From positions 167,359,501 to 167,423,500 of the forward strand of contig BTPG01000002.1 in the NCBI GenBank assembly GCA_036245525.1: a stretch of DNA of 64,000 nucleotides. The letters are read 5' to 3'. The stretch is from Semisulcospira habei. Taxonomy: Eukaryota; Mollusca; Gastropoda; Semisulcospiridae. Below, piece after piece: positions 44,912 to 56,660 of the stretch (positions within the stretch are counted from its first letter, which is position 1; each line of letters starts with the position of its first letter). The notes below the pieces were generated by a model, which ran no database searches, was not told the DNA's origin, and saw only the letters and a list, made by a program, of their open reading frames with translations. Both the position numbers and the translations under genes were made by a program.

Positions 44912-45304
44912 AGAATCTCGCACTGTAACCCAGATGACGGCCACAGCTTACGATGTATGCTGCTGATAACTGTCAGCGTGTCGTCTACTACAGAGGCTTA
45001 CTTGAACCCACGCCTCATCCAGGTGGAAGAGAATTGATAGGAATTGTGGAGGGGGGCTTTTGATGCCAGATGAAGCAGTGACTTCGAAAAGAATTGTCAA
45101 GAGTGGATATGGGGTAGTTATTTCATGAAACCACTTTGTACCGTGTACAACGTGCTGCTGATTTGTCAATGCGCGCAATATTGTTTTAGTAACATGTCAC
45201 GCACTATTAGGGTTCACGTGAACAAGCTATGGTTCCGGACTGTCACTGAGTGTCTTAAACAAAGGAAGGTTGATATGCTAGTAAGCAAGTTTCAAATATA
45301 ACCA

Positions 45305-45522
45305 ATATCACTGAGGCTAAAAGCTTCAAATTGTACACTGCCATATGCAAGCTAGTACTTACATAGTACTTACAGATAAGGATATAGACCAATGGCTTTA
45401 GTTCAAGGGTGGTGCCAGAATAGCTTGGCGCCTCTAGGCGCCAAGCTATTCTGGCACCACCCTTGAACTATTTTAGTCAAACTTATTTCACACACTGGTG
45501 TATTCCGAATGATAAGGGTTAA
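45305..45522 (+). mobile_element. TTAA palindromic element, family 1b
   Basis: Left end degraded (ataaccaatatcactgagg). Core is ttcaagggtggtgccagaat with complement around ggcgcctctaggcgcc. Right end is gataagggTTAA at 45519-45522. A second copy of this subfamily is at 62294-62462. Confidence 0.85.
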
Positions 45523-45724
45523 CCCGTTCAGTACCGAGAAATGTGAGCACCACCCAACTGTATGAGGTATAGATCCTCATGAGCCCACGCAGTTGCGGGG
45601 GGCATATGAGAATCTACGCCTCTTGCTGACACCACTTGTGTCCATGCTTCTGGGACATCCAGTTTTGTGTGTGTCTTGAATTAACGAAGATTGCAGAAAT
45701 ACAGTGTGCGTTAAAACGGGTTAA
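45519..45724. mobile_element. TTAA palindromic element, family 3 (full length)
   Basis: TTAACCCGTTCAGTACCGAG at the left, AAAACGGGTTAA at the right (45721-45724). The central hairpin at 45569-45636 pairs ggtatagatcctcatgagcc with its near-complement. This shows that the family 3 hairpins are the cores of ~200-bp TTAA elements. Confidence 0.88.
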
Positions 45725-46599
45725 GAGAAGAGTTATTGTTTGTTCCGCTTAGCAAGTTTTTGTTTCACAACCGTACTCTTAGTTTTTCCATCGCCCGCAA
45801 TTGCTAATGGTTGTTCCCGCTTCGCGCGCGGTTCGGCAATTTGCGAAATTAGCGCTCCAAGCTAAATACTTCCCATTAAAATGTTGTGTCTGTCGCTGGA
45901 TTGATTTTACAATTATCCCCCATTTGTGCTTTTGCGTTATTTCAATTCCCCATTAATGCGCATTGTGACCGGATATGGTTTGCTGTTATTTTGTAAGTTT
46001 TTTTTTTTTTTTGAATCGGTTTCAAAACAGCTTTTAGTTTATTACAGCATGGGATCGTATGATGTTATTTTGTATTTGTCAAAGGCCACAGTTAGTATAC
46101 GTGCATTCGTTTGATGCGCATGGGTTATTGTGTCACAAGTGTGAGATTGAGAGAGAGAGAGGGGGGGGGGGGGAGGGGTGATAAGGGAGAGAGGAGAGGG
46201 GGGAGAATGGGGGGAGGGGGCGGATCGGGGGGAGGGGAGGGGGGTCCAGGGTCTCCTAAACCCTCACCCCCACTCCTGCCAAAAATACTTTTAAATGCTA
46301 TATCAGTGATAATTCTTTTATCCCTTGGAGAGGTAACTGGTCCGCGCCTGAAGTTTTGTGCCCCAGTTGTGTAAAATCAGCACGTCATCTACTGTATTTT
46401 GCACGTCATCTGTATTCCGTATTCATCTTTTACAACCGCTGATCAAACGCATCTAGCACATCCCCTTCCAGAGTGACGGTCATATCGATTACGTTACGCC
46501 TTGCAACGCCATTCCTTAACGTAACTCGCAGTGCTCCCTCAGTCCGTGGTTGTGAATAGAGCCAATCTTATCCTGTACTATTGAGTGAACATATAAAAG

Positions 46600-46660
46600 A
46601 GGCATAGATTCTCATGAGCCCATGCTTTAGCAGGGGCTCATGAGAATCTATGCCTCATGC
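46600..46660. repeat. Family 3 hairpin
   Basis: gaggcatagattctcatgag pairs exactly with ctcatgagaatctatgcctc around a ~20-base loop (cccatgctttagcaggg). Confidence 0.85.
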
Positions 46661-46861
46661 AGATGTTATTAGGAGGGACTGAGTGAAGTAGTTTACTGGA
46701 CTTGTGAAGTTGTCTATCTCATCGCTTCTCATTGCTGGTCCTGTTTTCGATCTCTCTGCTGGCTTGGGGCTGGTGAATTTTTCATGTCTTGTCGCGACCT
46801 TGCAGAAAAGGTTAACAAGTAAAGCTGCAGAATAGCACACGCGAGTTTGTGACTGTTAGAT

Positions 46862-46863
46862 CG

Positions 46864-46955
<92 letters not shown>
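46862..46955. repeat. (GC)n(CA)n microsatellite
   Basis: Short GC run then about 85 bases of CA. Confidence 0.95.
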
Positions 46956-46957
<2 letters not shown>

Positions 46958-47519
46958 TTGGTCAGGTCCTGTATGTGAAGGCCGTCTAAAAACTTGAAAG
47001 TCAGTAAAGACGTTATTTGTTATTTTATTTTATTTTTTTCTGCGTTCGCAATTTGGGCTTCCCGAAAACACATATAACTCGCCCGACAGGAAACCCCCTA
47101 GCATTTGGCGACGGGCGAGTGGATTCGGTCCCCGCTGTTAGTTTGCCTGTCTCCGAATCTGTCCCCGATTTTCTGAGCACGGTCCGTGCATGTGTGCCTG
47201 CATAACGTGGCTTACAAATGTAATAATTATTATATATCTGTAAACACCGGCAGTCTGTTTTCTCAGTGCAGATTCTCGAAAGCAGACGAAACGTTTTGTG
47301 CAACTTGAAACTGTTGACGAAAGGCAAAAGTAAGCCAGTGTTACTTCCGCCGTCAAGGCAAAAGATGGCAAGTCCATTTATGTGAAAGGCGAGATTGTCA
47401 TAATATTACTAGTACAATAAAAATATCGCTTCGCAAAATTAATATCTTTTGCGTTCTCATGGCAGGCAGACTTGTGGTATCGCGCCTCACTGGACCATAA
47501 AAGCAAACGAAGAAAACCA

Positions 47520-47665
47520 CCGACGCACTTGCAGGAGGTGGATCGACGGCGCCAAGCTTATCTGGCAGTACCCTTGAATTATCATTGTCGATCCACCTCC
47601 TGCAAGTGGTATATCGTCGTTAGGCGACACCTCCGCCAAAAATGTTGGAAATGCGGCCGCAGAGG
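47520..47665 (+). mobile_element. TTAA palindromic element, family 1, internally deleted
   Basis: Left arm shortened: ggaggtggatcgacggcgcc joins the loop directly, then a full right arm and right flank. No terminal TTAA remains. Confidence 0.75.
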
Positions 47666-48548
47666 TCGTGATTTATGTGGACTAAAATATGAGGCACAAG
47701 GTGGTTGGTCCATACACACTGATATTTATGTCAGGGTGAAACTTTTTGGGTTCCTTACTGCTCTCTCTCTTTAAAAAAGATTATATCGTGTTTACCACCT
47801 GGCGTCAATAACTTTCTCTGGTGTGGCCATGAGAATTTTTCAAATTGGAAGACAGTGACTGTACATAGCTTGTTGGCTGTTAAACTGAAGCGATCTACGC
47901 CAAGTAGTAACTGGTTAACAATTCGCAATATTATTATGTGCTTTATAAGTGTTTTTAGCATGTCTTATAATGAATGCTGAACAAAAGGGCTGAGTGGATT
48001 ACGTATTTTGAATTTCGTAAAATGGAAGACTTCTGCTCTTCGTCCCATGGCAATCTCCAGATACCGCCCGCTCCCCACCTCTCTCACCCCCCCCCCCCCC
48101 CCCCCTTTTGAGGAAAACAACAAACAACTGGAAAACGTCACGCGCGTGTCCTGTGTTATACTTATTACTCCACAAGGAAAGCCACACACACGTTATCTTT
48201 ATCGTACCACGATACTAGTAGAAATAAGCTCTTTCGTGCCCTATGTTATACGTATTACTTCCCAAGGAAAGCCCCACGAACATTTTCTGTATCGTACTAC
48301 GGTTCTGGCACATACAAGTTCTTTCTGGACTGTTACATTTATTGACTTATAAGTCACACACACATTTTGACACACACATTTTGTTGATCTTATTACGCTG
48401 CTAGTAGTAATAAGTTCTTTTCTGACTGTCTTTCGCTGCCAGTCGTCACTGACGAATTTTGTGTCTGAAACCACTATACACTGACCGACATTCGCGTGAA
48501 AAACGCAAATGTCAAATGATACCAAAAGTAGGCATGAAGGACACAGAG

Positions 48549-48618
48549 CTAAAAAGAGACATAAATCCTCATGAGCCCCTGCGACTGCGGGGGCTCATGA
48601 GGGTTTATGTCTCTTACA
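48549..48618. repeat. Family 3 hairpin
   Basis: aagagacataaatcctcatg pairs with catgagggtttatgtctctt around agcccctgcgactgcggggg. Confidence 0.82.
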
Positions 48619-48765
48619 GCTGGTTATTAGCGTTCGCCTTGCTTCGGCAGTTAAAGGGTTGGTACTTCACAAGAGCATTGCCTGCCCTACACAAACCGGT
48701 CAGCTTACCGCGGCTGACGGTTTAACCCTTTTATGCGGTCGAAAAGAAAAACAAAGAAAGAAACT

Positions 48766-50395
48766 TATTCTCGGTACTTGGAACGTACGAACCCTGTTGG
48801 ACAGAGATCAGATGAAGAGACCGCACAGAAGAACAGCCCTCATAGCCAGAGAGCTGGCGAGATATAAGATCGACATTGCGGCTCTTAGTGAAACCAGATT
48901 TGCTGACGAAGGCTCGATCTGTGAACCTGAGGGCGGGTACACCTTTTTCTGGAAGGGCAAAGCTGAGAACGAGGACAGGATACACGGGGTTCGCTTCGCC
49001 ATCCGCACCACACTCCTCCGACAGCTGCCTTCCCTTCCCACTGGCATCAGCGAACGAGTGATGAAGCTCCGTCTCCCCATCTCTCACACCCGACATGTCA
49101 CTATCATCAGTGCCTATGCTCCGACACTCACCAGCGCCGATGACGACAAGGAGGCGTTCTATGAGAGCCTCGACTCCCTCCTGAAGTCCACTCCTGCAAG
49201 TGACAAAATCATCGTGCTTGGTGACTTTAATGCTCGAGTTGGGCGCGAATGTGACTGCTGGGAAGGAGTGATGGGCCCACACGGACTGCGCAAGATGAAC
49301 AGCAATGGCCTGCTGCTGCTGACATTGTGTGCTGAGAATGGACTCGCCATCACCAACACCCTCTTCAGGCTGGCTAGTAAGTACAAGACACCATGAATGC
49401 ATCCCAGGTCCAAGCAGTGGCATCTCATAGACTATGTCATTGTCCGCCAGCGGGATACTCGTGATGTCAGAATCACTAGAGCCATGAGAGGAGCCGAGTG
49501 CTGGACCGACCATCGGCTGGTGCGGTCTGTCCTCAACCTGCACATTGCACCAGCACACAGGAAGAGGCCGAAGCTCACCCGACCTTCATTCAACCTGGCC
49601 AAGCTTAAGCGCCCTGATGTCAAGGAAAACTTTCAGTCCCACCTTGATGACCTGCTAACTGCCCATGGACCGTTGACTGGCAACCCAACTGAAATGTGGG
49701 ACCAGTTCAAAGGGATGGTGGCGGAGTCTGCCAAAGACGTGCTTGGACCCAAGCTGAGGGTACACCAGGATTGGTTCGATGAGAACAATGAAGAGATCAA
49801 CAAGCTACTGGAGCAAAAGCGCAGTGCCTTCATCGAGTGGCAGAACGACATCAACTCCTTGTCCAAGAGAGACCGCTTCAAACACCTCCAGAGAAAAGCC
49901 CAGAGAGAGCTCCGCAACATGCAGGACACCTGGTGGGACAGCAAGGCAAAAGAACTTCAACACTTCGCTGAATCCAACAACGCCAAGGAGTTTTTCAGCG
50001 CTATGAAAGCTGTCTATGGCCCTGCCAGACCCAGCACAACCCCTCTCTTTTCTTCCGACGGCTTCACCTTGTTGAAGGACAAAGGCAGCATCACTGAGCG
50101 CTGGAGAGAACACTTCTCAAATCTGTTGAACATGCCTTCCACTGTCGACCCCGCGGCCCTGGACATGATTCCCCAGAAGCCGACACTGGATGACCTTGAC
50201 CTCCCGCCTACCCTGGACGAGGTCAAGAAAGCGATCAACCAGACTAGCTCCGGCAAGGCTGCAGGCATGGATGGCATCCCCGCAGAGCTCTTCAAAGCAG
50301 CTGGACCTGAGACCCTTGACGCCTTCCTCCACATTCTGACATGCATCTGGGCAGAGGAGAACATGCCACAGGAATTTAGAGATGCTACAATCGTC
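48766..50395 (+). pseudogene. RTE-like endonuclease and linker
   Basis: GTWNVRTLLDRDQMKRP opens the endonuclease. Then come AALSETRFADEGS (Glu), IISAYAPTL, VLGDFNARVG (Asp/Asn), LIDYVIVRQRD and WTDHRLVRSV (Asp-His). The stop TGA at about 49394-49396 replaces a Trp codon before MHPRSKQW. The linker to RT includes SSGKAAGMDGIPAELFKAAG (50246-50305), the first RT block. The catalytic residues are intact apart from the stop. Confidence 0.9.
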
Positions 50396-51930
50396 TGTTC
50401 AAGAACAAGGGCAGCAAAGCAGGCTGTGCCAATTATCGAGGGATCTCACTCTTGTCCATTGCTGGCAAGATCCTCGCGAGAGTCATCCTCAACCACCTGA
50501 TCAGCTCTGTATCTGAGGAAGCACTCCCAGAAGCTCAGTGTGGCTTCAGACCCGGCCGCAGCACAGTCGACATGGTCTTCTCTGTGAGACAGGTCCAGGA
50601 GAAATGCATTGAGCAGCACATGGACCTCTACGCTGTCTTCATAGATCTGACCAAAGCATTCGACACCGTGAACAGAGGAGCGCTCTGGGTCATACTCGCA
50701 AAGCTTGGCTGCCCCAGGAAGTTCACCAACATCATCCGCCTCTTCCATGAGGGAATGGTAGGAGTTGTCCAGTCAAACGGCGACACATCCGCACCCTTCG
50801 ACATTTCCAACGGTGTGAAACAAGGTTGTGTTCTTGCCCCCGTGATGTTCAATCTGTTCTTCACGTGTGTCCTGACCCATGCAGTACGCGACCTTGAGAA
50901 GGGAGTGTACCTGAAGTACAGACTAGACGGCTCTCTCTTCGACCTCGGTCGACTGAATGCCAGGACCAAGACCATCGGGAGACTGATCCTTGAGGCGCTG
51001 TTTGCCGATGACTGTGCGCTGATGGCGCACACAGCGTCTGACCTCCAGACCATCGTCAACAGGTTCTCGGAAGCCTCTCGACTGTTTGGCCTCACAATCA
51101 GTCTCAACAAGACCGAGGCACAAGAGCCTCCCCCCCCCCCCACCCAAAGTGTATATCGAAGGCACTGAGCTGAAGACTGTCGACCAGTTCAGGTACCTTG
51201 GAAGCATCATCTCTTCTGACGGTACTATCGACAAGGAAATCGCAGCTCGCATCAGCAAAGCCAGCCAAGCCCTGGGTCGTCTGCGCACTCGTGTGTTGAA
51301 TAATAACAAGGTCAAGCTCTCCACCAAGATCAAAGTCTACAAGGCAGTAGTCCTCCCCAGCCTCCTCTACGGCTGTGAGTCATGGACGCTGTACAGAAAG
51401 CACCTCAAGCAGCTTGAACGTTTCCACATGAGATCCCTGCGCTCACTCATGGGCATCAAATGGCAAGACAAGGTGACAAACCTGGAAGTCCTGGACAATG
51501 CTGGCTTAGTGAGTGCTGAAGCCTTGATCTTAAAGACACAACTTCGCTGGACAGGTCATGTCATACGTATGGATGACTCTCGTATGCCACGCCAACTCAT
51601 GTATGGTGCACTCTCAAAAGGCCACAGGAAGCAAGGACGGCCAAAGAAACGCTTCAAAGACTGCTTAAAAGACAGCCTTAAGTACTGCGTCTTCCCAGTT
51701 TTAAGGAACTTGAAGCACAAGCACAAGACAGATCTGGCTGGCGTGCCGCCACCAGGAAAGCCTGCACGCTCTTTGAACAAAATCGGCGCGAACAGATCAC
51801 CAGTGCCAGAGCTCGCAGAAAGACAGCGTCGACTCTCCCTACAGCTACGTTCCAGTGCCCCTATTACCCTCGCAGGTGCGGCTCCAGGATTGGCTTGGCC
51901 AGCCACACCCGCACCCACAAATAGAAGTCA
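50396..51930 (+). pseudogene. RTE-like RT and C-terminal zinc finger
   Basis: After the frameshift: ANYRGISLLSIAGKILARV, QCGFRPGRSTVDMVFSVRQ, YAVFIDLTKAFDTVNRG (Asp), ISNGVKQGCVLAPVMFNLFF and ALFADDCALMAH (FADD). A C-run at 51130-51142 shifts the frame. The C-terminal part reads VYIEGTELKTVDQFRYLG, SLLYGCESWTLYRK and LRWTGHVIRMDDSRMPRQ. In another frame it ends FQCPYYPRRCGSRIGLASH then TRTHK and a stop, a zinc finger with one Cys changed to Tyr. Confidence 0.9.
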
Positions 51931-52164
51931 TGTACAATGACGACATCATCGGTTTCGATGGTCTACCCATTATTATTACTTCACAAGGAAAGAGTTAGGA
52001 AACCGTCAGGGACCGTTTGGGACTATTATGGATATGATGTGAGAGTACGACGAATTCTTGTCGTCGTGTTGTGCATCCACACGCCGTGCTCGTAGACTTA
52101 GCATAATAACTACCCTCCTCAGCCTGAGGACGCAAATGGGGGCATTCTCTGTCAGATCGGCAGT

Positions 52165-52200
52165 CTGCAGGGGCCCATGAAAATCTGTGCCTCATGTAGA
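52165..52200. repeat. Family 3 fragment
   Basis: gcaggggcccatgaaaatct then gtgcctcatg: right half only of a family 3 core. Confidence 0.5.
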
Positions 52201-52444
52201 GTGCGAGGCTGTGTTCGGGAGAGTTGGCACAGTCATGACGTAACGTGTGGTTGGACGTGGCACAGCACTGTAGATCCGATCGCTGCTCCCAGCCAGAGGT
52301 GTAGATTTTCACCACCCCGGGCAGGTTGCGTTGGTTTATGAAACTCTATGCCTCGTGTAGACAACAGTTCCTGAACGAGAGACTAGGTGTCAGTCCCTAG
52401 CTTGTTTGTCAGGTGCAGGGTGTAAATACATGCAAGTCTTACAC

Positions 52445-52615
52445 TTTTAGCCCTGACGCACTACAGCACGAGATGGATCGACCGTAAAAATTCAAGGTTA
52501 GCGCCAGATTAGCTTGGCGCCGTCAGGCGCCAAGCTAATCTGGCACTACCCATAAATTATCATGGTCGATCCATCAACTGATACAGCCGTTAGGTGACAC
52601 CTCCGACGGAGTATG
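52445..52615 (+). mobile_element. TTAA palindromic element, family 1
   Basis: Good palindrome around ggcgccgtcaggcgcc. Left end cttttagccctgacgcac has lost TTAA and the right flank is truncated. Confidence 0.82.
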
Positions 52616-53101
52616 AAAATAGTCACACCTGCCTAGGTCGGTATTTTGGGGTACATACATATATATAATTATAAAATATATATATAGTAAAGGTGTAATG
52701 TATTCCTCAACAGTTTAACTGCACCCCGAATCAGGTCAGGCGAGACAAACATCCAGAGTATGTATACCTGGGTGTCAAGCTGTGTGGGCGCCCCAGACAT
52801 TCCTTGCAGGTGTGTGGATGAAGTTCGTAATGACTGACGTTTGCATACTATTCATATTCCCCACCCCAGATTACATATGCACGCGATGATGCCCCCCCCC
52901 CCCCCTCCCCACCCCCACTGTATACACTTACGCGAGTACTGTCGTCCTGGGGATAAGAATAGTCCTCTCAATAAGCAGAATATATTATTCTCAGGTCACA
53001 TGGACACTGACCCCGTCACTGCCAGTGGACGCAGATTTTGTTTGTGTAGACAAAGATCGAAGACCCCAGCCGGCAAAGGAACGTGGATGCAGAGTGGTCT
53101 C

Positions 53102-53165
53102 AGCAAGAGGCATAGATCCTCATGTGCCCGCGCAATTGCGGGTCTCATGAGGATCTATACCTCTA
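53102..53165. repeat. Family 3 hairpin
   Basis: agaggcatagatcctcatg pairs with catgaggatctatacctct around a Cg-rich loop. Confidence 0.82.
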
Positions 53166-53204
53166 GCAGTTGGGAGGCGTTCAGTTTTTTTTTTCTTTTC
53201 GCCA

Positions 53205-53255
53205 AGCTAATCTGACAGAGCCCTTGAATTATTATCATGGTCGATCGGGGCTAAA
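53205..53255. repeat. Family 1 fragment
   Basis: gccaagctaatctgacag and tatcatggtcgatc: half of a family 1 hairpin. Confidence 0.6.
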
Positions 53256-53287
53256 TGGCGCACCCAATCTCTCAGACATGTGATACC

Positions 53288-53342
53288 CGCCGTGAGATGG
53301 CCTTATTTGCCTGCTCGGCGTTAAACCCAAATAACTAACTAG
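53288..53342 (+). repeat. I-type element 3' tail fragment
   Basis: cccgccgtgagatggcctta through aacccaaataactaacta matches 36788-36840. Confidence 0.8.
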
Positions 53343-53544
53343 CTCAGACATTTGATACAAGCGCTAATCTGTTACGTTGAGATGATATGTGGGTAGTGTA
53401 GACCAGGTCGGCTGTGGGTCAGTGACTCAGTCGTTGCATTTAGCACTTAAGTGGGATTAACCAAGTTGCGAACGCAAATTTTGACGCGCACCCGATATGT
53501 GGTAGTTACTGCAGTTTCCACAGACCTTTCACTGCAGTGCCAAT

Positions 53545-53674
53545 CGGCGCCAAGCCGCTAATCTGGCACTACCTTTGAATTATTATTAGTGTTCGATCCG
53601 TCTCCTCAGTGCAACTTGTACATAGTCGTTACGGTGACACCTCCAAAATGTGGGAAATGCGGCTGTGGGGTTAA
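53545..53674 (+). mobile_element. Family 1 right half
   Basis: Starts at the loop (cggcgccaagccgctaatct) and runs through the right arm and unique flank to TTAA at 53671-53674. The left half is missing. Confidence 0.75.
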
Positions 53675-54031
53675 CATCTGTTTGACGAATACCAACATCT
53701 GACACATACAAAATGTGTTTTAATGCCTCCTAACGAGTGGCTAAAGTTGTTATTTCGTTCATAATTGCGTGATTATTCCCGTTTTACCGCCGAAGCTTAT
53801 GCGCCGCTCATCTCCACCAAGCGTCAAAGCCGATGTATAAGAGCTGTTTATTGTACCGGCCCAGGCCCATGAGCAAAACAGAAAGTAGCTGGCGACCTAA
53901 CATATAGTAACGGCCTTTGTGGGTTTATTTCAGTCAGGTGTCTTAATTAATCTGTCTGTGAGTCAAATATGCAGTTATCCCCGGAAATCAACGTAAAAGG
54001 TTTGTATAGTCACTACGGACGTGTAGTTAGT

Positions 54032-54245
54032 TTAACTCATTCAGCCCGGCGTCCGTATTTCCCAAATTTTGGAGGCGTCATCTAATGACTATGCACCAGT
54101 TGCAGGAGATGGATCGACCATGATAATTCAAGTGCAGTGCCAGATTAGCTTGGCGCCGACAGGCGCCAAGCTAATCTGGCACTACCCTTGAATTATCATG
54201 GTCGACCCATCTCATGCTGTAGTGCGTCAGGGCTGAATGGGTTAA
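54032..54245 (-). mobile_element. TTAA palindromic element, family 1 (full length)
   Basis: TTAA at 54032-54035 and 54242-54245, 214 bp. Unique flank on the left, core centred on ggcgccgacaggcgcc. One of the best-preserved copies. Confidence 0.92.
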
Positions 54246-54415
54246 ATAGGTTAAAATACATATAGGCAAACCTGCAGTAACGAGTATCAGTCTTAGTCCG
54301 TGAATCCACATGCAGTAGTCCTTGATTCACATGCCTCGTGTGGGTGCATTCTGTACCGGTGCATTCACTTCGCTATTTTTTTCTTAGTCCAACATTCAGC
54401 ATTTTCGGTCTGCAA

Positions 54416-54475
54416 GAGGCATAGGTCCTCATGAGCCTCTGCAGCTGCAAGGGCCTATGAAAATTTACGCCGCAT
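54416..54475. repeat. Family 3 hairpin, diverged
   Basis: aggcataggtcctcatgagc and a diverged complement gcctatgaaaatttacgcc. Confidence 0.65.
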
Positions 54476-54509
54476 GCTGGCAGTCCGGTCGGCCCTTTTT
54501 ATATGTATA

Positions 54510-54606
54510 CTGACCAGCAAAGGAAATACGACATTTTCGGAATCATCGGAAACACCGAAGTGTTTCCGATGATTCCAGAAATGTCGTATTTCTTTTGCTA
54601 GATCAG
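54510..54606. repeat. Near-perfect inverted repeat, ~40-bp arms
   Basis: agcaaaggaaatacgacatt on the left and aatgtcgtatttcttttgct-type sequence on the right meet at acaccgaagtgt. There are only a few mismatches. Not related to families 1-5 by sequence. Confidence 0.85.
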
Positions 54607-54866
54607 TAAACGGCTTGTTCTAGCGTACATTGCTTCAGTTCTCGGTCGGAGGTAGATGATTTTGCGCGTGACTGTTTTGGCATACACACTTGAACGCAAG
54701 ATGCTGTAAAAGTAAGGTGCTTCTGTTTGGCGCAGACACTTGCTTTGGCATTGCTGGAGGGTTTTTTTAGTTGTTTTTTTTTTTTTTTATCCCACGAACT
54801 TTCTCCGTCCATGGGGCATGTACATCAGAACTGATTCCGGCATAGCACCAGTTTCTGTTGGGAAGA

Positions 54867-54920
54867 GGCACAGATTATCATGCGCCCCTGCAAGCTGCCA
54901 CAGCCACTTGAGTATCTGTG
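54867..54920. repeat. Family 3 hairpin, degraded
   Basis: gaggcacagattatcatgcg followed by a weak complement (ttgagtatctgtgcc). Confidence 0.55.
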
Positions 54921-55520
54921 CCGTCCGCCAATGGAAAGGGCAAAACGGTGAGGGTTTGTGTCGGCCGGGTTTTTTTGTTGGTCTCTTCTTTCTTTTTCCA
55001 AACCTGCACGGTATTCAGGAATGCGCCGGTATTGGTAAGCTGTAGGCCCTCTGGCCGGCGTCTGCCGCAGTTGGTCCGCGCACAGCTACTGCGGTTGACG
55101 CGAGCCCGAAGACCGTTTGCCGACTGGGTGCAGTAGTAGTAGCTGACATTTTCGGCATAACACGTGGCTTCACTTACAGCAGCCGAGTCGAGCCGAACCG
55201 AATCAAGACTGCTACTGAATCCGTCAGTAATTCAGTGTTGGTGCACTGACTCCCGTCACATCACCTGCGTGGTGGCAAGTTCGTGCACACCCAGCAGGCC
55301 TGACCCATCAGTATGCATACAATACAGCACGTGTACTACTACTGTATATTGCATGTACAACTGAGTCACTCGTACGTATATTCAGTGTTGGTGCTTGACG
55401 TCGGGCAAATTGGAGGAAAACATGCCGACCAAGTGCAACTACTGATCATTGCGACCTTCAGCTTATATGTAAATCAAACGCCCCCCCTCCCCCCCCCCCA
55501 CACACCCCGGGACATCAGAC

Positions 55521-55525
55521 GCGCG

Positions 55526-55581
<56 letters not shown>

Positions 55582-55589
55582 TACACACA

Positions 55590-55651
<62 letters not shown>

Positions 55652-55663
55652 CACACACACACA
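55521..55663. repeat. (GC)n(CA)n microsatellite
   Basis: About 140 bases, the longest dinucleotide run here, with a few interruptions (cgc, cat). Confidence 0.95.
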
Positions 55664-55730
55664 CCCTACATCTTTCAGGGAGTTTTACTACCGCGAAGAA
55701 CCTGACTAAACACGCACCCAACTCGGTGCA

Positions 55731-55792
55731 ATAGGCATAGATCCTCATGAGCCCATGTGGTTGCGGGGGCTCATGAGGATCTATGCCTCTAG
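55731..55792. repeat. Family 3 hairpin
   Basis: aggcatagatcctcatgagc pairs exactly with gctcatgaggatctatgcct around a ~20-base loop. Confidence 0.87.
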
Positions 55793-56114
55793 CTGACACG
55801 CCGATTTTATATCCATGTGCCTTGGACGGCCAGTCTCTTTGTGGCTGAATTATACGATTTCAGCAACTCAGTCTGTGTCCTCTGGCAGTGAAGTTGGAGT
55901 CCACAGTCGCTGAGGACACCGGCAAACACATTTTTTGCCAGTAAGATCTAAATGAGCCCTTGCAGCGCCATAGTGCTGGAGATGAGACTCTGTGTTTCTG
56001 ACAAATGGAAGGCTATTGCAGGTGTGCCAATATCGCGTTCGTTTATTTGCTCAGAAGAGGTATCAGCATCAGGCTTGACTGAGTTGCACGAGAGAGCTTA
56101 AACTTAAATCCTGT

Positions 56115-56182
56115 TAAAGTCACTAAGCAAGGTGCTCCGCTATAGCGGGGCTAGTTGTGGCGCCATAGCGGAGCACCTTGCT
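56115..56182. repeat. Family 4 hairpin
   Basis: cactaagcaaggtgctccgc pairs exactly with gcggagcaccttgcttagtg, with tat/ata extending the stem and gcggggctagttgtggcgcc as loop. A second arm-like copy is at 42655. Confidence 0.85.
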
Positions 56183-56587
56183 TAGTGGATTGCGCTGGAT
56201 GTAAGCTCGCTTATGCAGCTCAGATGTATTCTGTATTTTCACAGGGAACTACAGGCCCCAAATGAGGCATCTGAGTTGACGTGCGCTGCTTGAATGCTCC
56301 ACATTTGTATTTTTTTTTCCCTAGGCGAGACTGGGAGGGGCGCATACAGTAGTACTAACGTACTTGATAGTTGAATGTCGGGCATTGAAAGGAGGATTTC
56401 CTCCTGCAAACAGTCGAATATTAGTAGAGATTTGGCGGTTTTGTCAAATGTATTTGCGTAGTCCACTTGGCTCATTCAAAACTAATAATGACTTGAACTT
56501 TTAAGAGGCATATTACTAGTATGTGTACGAAGTGTGTGTACCAGAGAGAGAGACAGAAAGGGGGGGGGGGGGTGCTAGTTCAAGTAA

Positions 56588-56660
56588 GTTCAAGGGTAGT
56601 ACCAGATTATCTTGGCGCAGGCGCCAAGATTATCTGACACTTCCCTTGAACTGTCTTGGT
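56588..56660. mobile_element. Family 1 core hairpin only
   Basis: agttcaagggtagtaccaga pairs with the right arm ending cccttgaact around ggcgcaggcgcc. Neither terminal region is present. Confidence 0.75.

Larger units (their letters stand above)
48740..51965 (+). mobile_element. RTE-like non-LTR retrotransposon, nearly full length
   Basis: One ORF with endonuclease, linker, RT, C-terminal domain and zinc finger, followed by a 3' end gacgacatcatcggtttcga. Only three lesions break it: W-to-stop at about 49394, a 1-base frameshift near 50395 and a C-run frameshift at 51130. It is the best-preserved element in the window. It is a relative, not a copy, of 23195-25392. Clade is RTE-like; exact clade is uncertain. 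Confidence 0.9.

Noticed and set aside
48659..51940. Host endonuclease-domain gene
   Set aside because: The same frame continues into RT motifs and a retroelement C-terminus, so it is a retrotransposon, not a host gene.
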